A stretch of DNA of 5,186 nucleotides from Alphaproteobacteria bacterium. GTDB lineage: Bacteria > Pseudomonadota > Alphaproteobacteria > Rhodobacterales > Rhodobacteraceae. Position 1 is the first letter of the stretch, and every line of letters starts with the position of its first letter. The stretch covers positions 1 to 5,186 of the forward strand of contig RFKM01000374.1 in assembly GCA_003694465.1 (NCBI GenBank). The letters are read 5' to 3'. Positions 1 through 5,186 of this stretch are shown piece by piece. The position numbers and the translations under genes were made by a program. A model generated the notes under the pieces. That model ran no database searches and was not told where the DNA came from. It saw nothing but the letters and a program-made list of their open reading frames with translations.

Positions 1-3000
1 AGGGGCTGACCGCCGGGACCGGGGGCGCGGCGCCGGCGCTGGCGGTGGTCGGCAAGGGCAATGACCTGTCGTTCCTGTCGCTCACCGGCCCGGCCTTCGA
101 CCTGTCCGACCGGGGCGTGGCCGGACACCCGCCCGCGCCGCCGATCGACGTGTTCCTGACAACCGACCGGGGCGCCTATCGGGCCGGCGAGACGGTCAAC
201 GCCACCGCCCTTGCCCGCGACGGGCGCGCCGCGGCGCTCGAGAACCTGCCGCTCACCGCGATCCTGCGCCGGCCCGACGGGGTGGAAATGACGCGCACGA
301 CATCGAACGGCGTCGGCGCCGGGGGGCATGTGTTTGCCTTCGCGCTGCCCGGCAATGCCCCGCGCGGGACATGGCGGCTCGACGTTCACGCCGACCCGGA
401 AGCCCCGGCGCTCGCCTCGCAGACGCTCCTCGTCGAGGATTTCCTGCCCGAGCGGCTCGACTTCGACCTGAGCCTGTCGGACCCGGCGCCGCGCCTTTCG
501 GCCGGGGTGACGCTCTCGGTCGATGCCCGCTACCTGTTCGGCGCGCCGGCGGCCGACCTTGCCGTCGAAGGCAGCCTGCGCCTGCGGCCGGTGCGCGCGC
601 TCGAGGCCTGGCCGGGATATGTCTTCGGCCCGCACGACGATCTTCCCGGCGCGGCGTGGGCGGGGATCGGTCCGGTGCGCACCGATGCCGCCGGCCATGC
701 CGAGGCGCAGGTGCGCTTTCCGAAGATCGAGGCGCCGGGCCTGCCGCTGCGGGCTGTGTTCACCGTCGAGCTGCGCGAGGGGTCCGGGCGCCCCGTGGAA
801 CGCGAGATCGAAGCGCCGGTGACCGGCACCTCGCCGATGATCGGCATCAAGCCGCTCTTCGACGGGACCTTGCCGGAAAACGCGCAGGCCGAATTCGCCG
901 TCGTGGCGCTCGATGCCGAGGGCGCCCCGCTCGACACGGAAGCACGCTGGCAGGTGAACCGGCTCGAAACCCGTTACCAGTGGTATTCGGTCGGCGGCGG
1001 CTGGAAATGGGAGCCGACGACGACGCGCACGCGGGTTGCCTCGGGGAAGGTGACGCTGGGCAACACTCCCGCGGCGATTTCGGCCCCCACCACCTGGGGC
1101 GAATACGAACTGGTGATCTCGGCGCCGGGGCGCCCGCCGGTGCTGGCCTCGACGCGCTTCTCCGCGGGCTGGTATGCCTCGGCCGATGCGGCAACGACGC
1201 CCGACATGCTCGAGGTCTCGCTCGACGCGCCCCGCTATGCCCCCGGCGACACGGCCACCCTGCGCTTCGTGCCCCGCGCGGCGGGCAAGGCGCTGGTGAC
1301 CGTGGTGTCGAACCGCCTGATCGACATGGTCGCCGTCGAGGCCCGAGAGGGCGAGAACACCGTTTCCCTTCCGGTCACCGAGGAGTGGGGCAGCGGCGCC
1401 TATGTGGCGGTGACGCTGGTGCGCCCGCTCGCCGGGGCCACGGGCCATGCCCCGACGCGCGCGCTCGGCATCGCCCACGCGGCGGTCGATCCGGGCGAGC
1501 GGCGCCTTGCGGTGCGCCTCGATGCTCCGGGCGAGGCCGAACCGCGCGGGCCGCTGGAGGTTACGCTCGATGTCGCGGGCATCGCCGAGGGCGAACGGGC
1601 CTGGGCGACGGTCGCGGCGGTGGACGTGGGGATTCTGAACCTGACATCCTTCGCTGCCCCCGACCCCACCGATCATTATTTCGGGCAGCGGCGGCTTGGC
1701 ATGGCGATCCGCGATCTCTACGGCCGGCTCATCGACGGGCGCAGCGGCGAGATGGGCGCGCTCCGCTCCGGTGGCGACGCGATGGCGCAGATGCGCATGC
1801 AGGCCCCGCCCCCGACCGAGGAACTGCTGGCGCAATTCTCCGGTCCGGTCGAAATATCCGGCGGCAAGGCGGTGGTGCGCTTCGACCTGCCGTCCTTCAA
1901 CGGCACCGTCCGGCTGATGGCGGTCGTCTGGTCGAAAACCGGCGTCGGCAACGCCAGCGCCGATGTGCTGGTGCGCGATCCGGTGGTCGTCACCGCGTCG
2001 CTGCCGCGCTTCCTTGCGCCGGGCGACCGCAGCCGTCTGCTGCTCGAATTCACCCATGCCGCCGGCCCGGCGGGCACGATGGAACTGGCCGTCAACTCCG
2101 ACGGCCTGTTGCCCGGCGCCGAGGGAATGGCGAGCACGGTGAATATCGCCCCGCACGAGACGGTTCGCCTCTCGGTGCCGATCGTCGCCCCCGAGGTGGG
2201 CACTCACTGGCTCAAGGTTGCGCTGCTCACGCCCGATGGCAAGCGGCTCGAAAAGCGCCTGACCCTGCCGGTTCTGTCGCTCGACCCCGAGGTAGCCGAA
2301 ACCCGCCGGATCAGCCTTGCGCCCGGCAAGAGCCTGGCGCTGAGCCCGGATCTTCTGGCCGGCTTCGCCCCCGGAACCGGGCGGGCGAGCGTCACGGTCG
2401 GCCCGCTCGCGCGGGTCGATGCCGCCGGGCTTCTCGATCTGCTCGACGCCTACCCCTATGGCTGCACCGAGCAGCAGGCCAGCCGGGCGCTGCCGCTGCT
2501 CTACATGGCCGACCTTGCCGAAACGCTCGGCCTCGAGGCCGCCGAGGACATTCCCGCGCGCATCGAAAAGGCGATTGCCGCGGTGCTGGCCAACCAGTCG
2601 TCGGCGGGCAGTTTCGGGCTCTGGCAACCGGACAGCGGCGATCTGTGGCTCGACGCCTTTGCCACCGACTTCCTCGCCCGTGCCCGCAGGGCAGGGTTCG
2701 ACGTGCCCGACCCGGCCTTCCGCGCCGCCCTCGCCAACCTGCGCAACCGGGTAAACTATTACCCCGATTTCGAGGATGGCGGCACTGACCTCGCCTATGC
2801 GCTCTACGTGCTCGCCTCCGAAGGCGCGGCGGCGATGGGCGATCTGCGCTACTATGCCGACACGCGGGCCGAGGCCCTTGCCACCCCGCTTGCCCAGGCG
2901 CAGCTCGGCGCGGCGCTGGCGCTCTACGGCGATCCGACCCGCGCCGAGGCGATGTTCGCGCGCGCGGCGGCGCGGCTGGAAGAACCCGAGCCGGAAGGGC

Positions 3001-3791
3001 AGTTCTGGCGCGAGGATTACGGCACCAACCTGCGCGACGTGGCGGCGGTTCTGGCGCTGGCAGAGGAAGCGGGAAGCACGGCGGTTGACCGCGAGGCGCT
3101 GCTCACCCGCCTTGCCGGGGGAACCGGGCGGCTTTCGACGCAGGAGGCAACATGGGCGCTGCTGGCGGCCCATGCGATGCTGGGCGATGGCGCGGCGGGG
3201 GTGACACTGGACGGCGCCGCCCTCGAAACCCCGGTCCTGCGCTTCACGCGGCCGGGCGCGCTCGCCTCCCGGCCGGTTCTCGCCAACGCCTCCGGCGCGC
3301 CGGTGAGCCTCACGATCAGCACCATCGGCAAGCCCGCGACGCCCCCCGCGCCGACGGGCAACGGCTATACCATCGAGCGGCGCCATTTCACGCTCGATGG
3401 CACACCGGCCGACCCGTCCGAGGTGGCCCAAGGCACGCGGCTGGTGACGGTGCTCACCGTCACTCCCTGGTCTGACCGGGGCGCGCGCCTGATGGTCAGC
3501 GACCCGCTCCCGGCCGGCTTCGAGATCGACAACCCCAGCCTTCTGCGCGCCGGTGACATCTCGGCCCTCGACTGGCTCGAGGTGACGAGCGAGGTGGACA
3601 ATGCCGAATACCGGCAGGACAGGTTCCTCGCCGCGGTCACATGGGCGTCGGACAAGCCCTTGCGTCTGGCCTATATCGTGCGGGCCGTAAGCCCCGGCGT
3701 CTTCCACCATCCGGCGGCATCGGTCGAAGACATGTATCGCCGCGCCTTCCGGGCGAACGGGGCAGCGGGGACGGTCACGGTGACCAAGTGA
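1..3791 (+). CDS. yfhM: Bacterial alpha-2-macroglobulin, type I (thioester-containing, YfhM/ECAM-like), 5'-partial
   Basis: This is a periplasmic protease-trapping protein. When a protease cuts its bait region it should change shape, expose a reactive thioester and bind the attacker covalently (family knowledge). The first full codon is at base 3, and 1262 residues precede the TGA at 3789-3791. Numbering from that codon, I see an MG2 domain at about 48-143 (motif TDRGAYRAGETV), MG3/MG4-like domains at about 144-400, the bait-region domain at about 401-610 (conserved AAVDVGILNLTSF, from about 538, then PDP and RDLYGRLIDG), the A2M domain at about 612-705 (FDLPSFNGTVRLMAVVW), the thioester domain at about 796-1061 with YGCTEQQ (Cys821, Gln824), and an MG10-like C-terminus at about 1121-1255. 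E. coli YfhM is about 1650 residues, so roughly 400 or more N-terminal residues, including any lipoprotein signal, are missing. A GTG at 45 is in frame, but coding-like sequence continues upstream of it, so I reject it as the start. The thioester and the adjacent pbpC separate this from the YfaS type. The frame is intact throughout. The symbol is by homology. Confidence 0.95.
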   Translation, partial: GLTAGTGGAAPALAVVGKGNDLSFLSLTGPAFDLSDRGVAGHPPAPPIDVFLTTDRGAYRAGETVNATALARDGRAAALENLPLTAILRRPDGVEMTRTTSNGVGAGGHVFAFALPGNAPRGTWRLDVHADPEAPALASQTLLVEDFLPERLDFDLSLSDPAPRLSAGVTLSVDARYLFGAPAADLAVEGSLRLRPVRALEAWPGYVFGPHDDLPGAAWAGIGPVRTDAAGHAEAQVRFPKIEAPGLPLRAVFTVELREGSGRPVEREIEAPVTGTSPMIGIKPLFDGTLPENAQAEFAVVALDAEGAPLDTEARWQVNRLETRYQWYSVGGGWKWEPTTTRTRVASGKVTLGNTPAAISAPTTWGEYELVISAPGRPPVLASTRFSAGWYASADAATTPDMLEVSLDAPRYAPGDTATLRFVPRAAGKALVTVVSNRLIDMVAVEAREGENTVSLPVTEEWGSGAYVAVTLVRPLAGATGHAPTRALGIAHAAVDPGERRLAVRLDAPGEAEPRGPLEVTLDVAGIAEGERAWATVAAVDVGILNLTSFAAPDPTDHYFGQRRLGMAIRDLYGRLIDGRSGEMGALRSGGDAMAQMRMQAPPPTEELLAQFSGPVEISGGKAVVRFDLPSFNGTVRLMAVVWSKTGVGNASADVLVRDPVVVTASLPRFLAPGDRSRLLLEFTHAAGPAGTMELAVNSDGLLPGAEGMASTVNIAPHETVRLSVPIVAPEVGTHWLKVALLTPDGKRLEKRLTLPVLSLDPEVAETRRISLAPGKSLALSPDLLAGFAPGTGRASVTVGPLARVDAAGLLDLLDAYPYGCTEQQASRALPLLYMADLAETLGLEAAEDIPARIEKAIAAVLANQSSAGSFGLWQPDSGDLWLDAFATDFLARARRAGFDVPDPAFRAALANLRNRVNYYPDFEDGGTDLAYALYVLASEGAAAMGDLRYYADTRAEALATPLAQAQLGAALALYGDPTRAEAMFARAAARLEEPEPEGQFWREDYGTNLRDVAAVLALAEEAGSTAVDREALLTRLAGGTGRLSTQEATWALLAAHAMLGDGAAGVTLDGAALETPVLRFTRPGALASRPVLANASGAPVSLTISTIGKPATPPAPTGNGYTIERRHFTLDGTPADPSEVAQGTRLVTVLTVTPWSDRGARLMVSDPLPAGFEIDNPSLLRAGDISALDWLEVTSEVDNAEYRQDRFLAAVTWASDKPLRLAYIVRAVSPGVFHHPAASVEDMYRRAFRANGAAGTVTVTK
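1737..1835 (+). other. Candidate bait region of the alpha-2-macroglobulin
   Basis: Residues about 579-611 lie between the conserved RDLYGRLIDG block and the FSGPVEI start of the A2M domain, where proteases cut family members. The segment is poor in predicted structure, with Gly, Ser, Ala and three consecutive prolines. It carries exposed-type cleavage residues: Arg in GRSGEMG, ALRSGG and QMRMQ, several Met, and acidic residues in TEELL. It therefore offers sites for trypsin-like and other proteases. The boundaries are inferred from the flanking conserved blocks, and no cleavage site is proven. Confidence 0.6.
2463..2474 (+). other. Thioester motif Cys-Thr-Glu-Gln
   Basis: The codons TGC ACC GAG CAG encode CTEQ, matching the CxEQ motif of thioester proteins. 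The surrounding YPYGCTEQQASR is the usual bacterial form. In the family the Cys thiol (Cys821) and the Gln side chain (Gln824) form the internal thioester that reacts with a trapped protease. Downstream GSFGLW and the run of paired helices fit the alpha/alpha-toroid fold of the thioester domain. Confidence 0.93.
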
Positions 3792-3799
3792 GAGAAATG
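3788..3799 (+). promoter_or_regulatory. Stop/start junction and ribosome binding site of pbpC
   Basis: The macroglobulin stop TGA (3789-3791) is followed by GAGAA and then ATG at 3797. The purine-rich GAGAGA at 3790-3795 is a weak Shine-Dalgarno match and sits very close to the ATG. A GTG at 3788, in the same frame as pbpC and overlapping the stop as GTGA, is an alternative start that would add only three residues (V/M-R-E). I prefer the ATG because the protein then opens directly with MRAARALF, a normal positively charged membrane anchor start. Either choice implies translational coupling. No terminator or promoter lies between the genes. Confidence 0.65.
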
Positions 3800-5186
3800 A
3801 GAGCCGCGCGCGCCCTTTTCGCCCTCGCCTTCGGGCTGTGGCTGGCGGCGCTGGCGGGCGAGGGTTTCGAGCGCTGGGTGGCCGCGACCGAACTGCCGGC
3901 GCTGGCCTCGGAGACCTCGGTCGAGGTGCTCGACCGGAACGGTCGGCTCCTGCGCGCCTATACCGTGGCCGACGGGCGCTGGCGGCTGCATGCCGAGCCC
4001 GGCAGCGTCGACCCGCTGTTCCTGCACATGCTGCTGGCCTACGAGGACAAGCGCTTTTACCGCCATCATGGCGTCGATCCCCTTGCCGTGCTTCGGGCGG
4101 CGGGGCAGGCGCTGTGGCATGGCCGGGTCGTGTCGGGCGCCTCGACGCTGACCATGCAGGTGGCGCGGCTCATCGAGGACGGGCCGACCGGGACGCTGGC
4201 CGGCAAGCTCCGGCAGGTTCGGCTGGCGCTGGCGCTGGAGCGGCGGCTGGGCAAGGAGGGGGTGTTGGCGCTCTACCTCGACCGGGCACCCTACGGCGGC
4301 AATGTCGAGGGGGTGCGCGCGGCGGCCCGGGCCTGGTTCGGCAAGCCACCGGCGCGGCTCACCCCCGCCGAGGCGGCGCTGCTCGTCGCCCTGCCGCAAT
4401 CGCCCGAAACCCGCCGGCCCGACCGTCACCCCGAGGCGGCGCGTGCCGCTCGCCAAAGGGTGCTGGCCCGTGCCGTGGCGGCCGGGGTGATCGGCGCCGA
4501 GGTCGCCGCCACGGCGGCGCGCGCGCCGGTCCCGCAGGAGCGGGCGCCGATGCCGCGCCTTGCCCCGCACCTCGCCGACCGCCTGCGCGCCGACACCCCC
4601 CACGCGCCGGTGCTCCTGACCACCATCGACGCCGAGTTGCAGGCGCGCCTCGAACGCCTCGCCGCCCGCGCCGTGGGCGATGGCGGCGAAAGCGGCTTGT
4701 CGATTGCCATGGTCGTTGCCGACCACCGGAGCGGCGAGATTCTCGCCAGCGTCGGTTCGGCCGGATATGCCGCCGGCCCGGGGCAGGGCTACGTCGACAT
4801 GACCCGCGCCCTGCGCTCGCCCGGATCGACCCTCAAGCCGCTCGTCTATGCCCTCGCCTTTGACGAGGGCCTGGCCCATCCGCAAACCATCATCGACGAT
4901 AGGCCGATGCGCTTCGGCACCTATGCGCCAACGAATTTCGATGGCCGGTTCCACGGTCCGCTGAGCGCCGAAAAGGCGCTGCAACTGTCGCTCAACATTC
5001 CGGTGGTGGCGCTTGCGGCCGAACTCGGACCGGCGCGGGTGATGGCGGCGCTGCGCCGGGCCGGGGTGCGGGCGGCGCTGCCTGCCGATGCCGCCCCCGG
5101 CCTCGCGGTGGTTCTGGGCGGGGTCGGGGTGAGCGCAGAGGGGTTGGCGACGCTTTATGCCGGGCTTGCCGAGGGCGGGCGGGCGG
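3797..5186 (+). CDS. pbpC: Penicillin-binding protein 1C (bifunctional glycosyltransferase/transpeptidase), 3'-partial
   Basis: This class A penicillin-binding protein would polymerise glycan strands from lipid II and cross-link stem peptides on the periplasmic side of the inner membrane. The frame is open for 463 residues with no stop before the window end. Residues about 3-20 (hydrophobic after MRAAR) form the membrane anchor. The glycosyltransferase 51 domain spans about 60-205 with EDKRFYRHHGVDP (Glu83), GASTLTMQ (114-121), KLRQ (137-140), YLDRAPYGGNVEGV and LTPAEAALLVALPQSP. The transpeptidase domain starts near 270, with the nucleophile Ser344 and Lys347 in SPGSTLKP and the SxN motif Ser398-Leu-Asn400 in LQLSLNIP. 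The KTG motif and the C-terminal domain usual for PBP1C (full length about 750-800 residues) lie beyond 5186. The RAPYGG and SPGSTLKPLVY signatures and the macroglobulin neighbour point to PBP1C rather than PBP1A or PBP1B. Gln140 replaces the usual second catalytic Glu. No cysteine occurs in the visible part. Confidence 0.95.
   Translation, partial: MRAARALFALAFGLWLAALAGEGFERWVAATELPALASETSVEVLDRNGRLLRAYTVADGRWRLHAEPGSVDPLFLHMLLAYEDKRFYRHHGVDPLAVLRAAGQALWHGRVVSGASTLTMQVARLIEDGPTGTLAGKLRQVRLALALERRLGKEGVLALYLDRAPYGGNVEGVRAAARAWFGKPPARLTPAEAALLVALPQSPETRRPDRHPEAARAARQRVLARAVAAGVIGAEVAATAARAPVPQERAPMPRLAPHLADRLRADTPHAPVLLTTIDAELQARLERLAARAVGDGGESGLSIAMVVADHRSGEILASVGSAGYAAGPGQGYVDMTRALRSPGSTLKPLVYALAFDEGLAHPQTIIDDRPMRFGTYAPTNFDGRFHGPLSAEKALQLSLNIPVVALAAELGPARVMAALRRAGVRAALPADAAPGLAVVLGGVGVSAEGLATLYAGLAEGGRA

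Noticed and set aside
45..47. A GTG that could be taken as the start of the macroglobulin gene.
   Set aside because: The frame is open back to base 3, no ribosome binding site precedes it, and the first visible domain is MG2, so the protein must begin well upstream with a signal sequence and earlier domains.
371..2788. An 805-codon open frame on the + strand in a shifted frame inside the macroglobulin gene.
   Set aside because: It is a GC-rich shadow frame. The product is dominated by Arg, Ala, Gly and Pro with no family signature, and the real frame here carries the A2M and thioester motifs.
3780..3840. A possible terminator or promoter between the two genes.
   Set aside because: No inverted repeat followed by a T run and no convincing -35/-10 pair is visible, and the gap is only five bases.
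4218..4244. A CTGGCG-type short repetition.
   Set aside because: It encodes LALALE inside the conserved glycosyltransferase helix and reflects ordinary Leu/Ala codon use, not a repeat element.
3838..4863. A 341-codon + strand open frame within pbpC.
   Set aside because: It lies out of frame with the glycosyltransferase and transpeptidase motifs, its product is Arg/Gly/Ala-rich, and the pbpC frame running from 3797 to the window end accounts for the region.
3671..4984. A 437-codon open frame on the minus strand, antisense to pbpC and the end of the macroglobulin gene.
   Set aside because: Across pbpC its codons lie exactly opposite the pbpC codons, so stops could arise only opposite TTA, CTA or TCA, which this GC-rich gene does not use in that stretch. 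The predicted protein is low-complexity, rich in Arg, Gly, Ala and Gln, with no recognisable domain, while the + strand encodes a textbook PBP1C.

Overview
The window is a stretch of very GC-rich bacterial DNA (roughly 70% G+C by eye, with third codon positions almost all G or C). It is filled by two genes on the + strand in a tight tandem, and both are cut by the window edges. The gene content (type I bacterial alpha-2-macroglobulin followed by penicillin-binding protein 1C), the codon use and the protein style fit a Gram-negative proteobacterium. An alphaproteobacterium such as a Rhodobacterales member is my best guess, but no ribosomal or other phylogenetic marker is present to prove it.

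Bases 1-3791 hold the C-terminal 1262 residues of a large bacterial alpha-2-macroglobulin (YfhM/ECAM type). The reading frame is already open at the first complete codon (base 3), so the true start, signal peptide and first macroglobulin domains lie upstream. Visible in order are an MG2 domain, further macroglobulin (MG) domains, the bait-region domain with a short exposed candidate bait loop, the A2M domain, a thioester domain with the Cys-Thr-Glu-Gln motif, and a C-terminal MG10-like domain.

Five bases after its stop codon, at 3797, begins pbpC, which runs off the end at 5186 with no stop. The 463 visible residues carry an N-terminal membrane anchor, a complete glycosyltransferase family 51 domain, and the first part of the transpeptidase domain with the SxxK and SxN motifs. 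The KTG motif and any C-terminal domain are outside the window.

The two genes form the known pairing in which the macroglobulin is thought to trap foreign proteases entering the periplasm, while PBP1C is thought to help repair the peptidoglycan. Their spacing indicates one operon, probably with coupled translation. I see no promoter, terminator, RNA gene, mobile element, repeat array or CRISPR. There is no intergenic stretch longer than 5 bases. I find no undescribed system here. The points most worth a second look are the glutamine at the second catalytic position of the PBP1C glycosyltransferase, the single cysteine in the whole visible macroglobulin, and the sequence of its bait loop.
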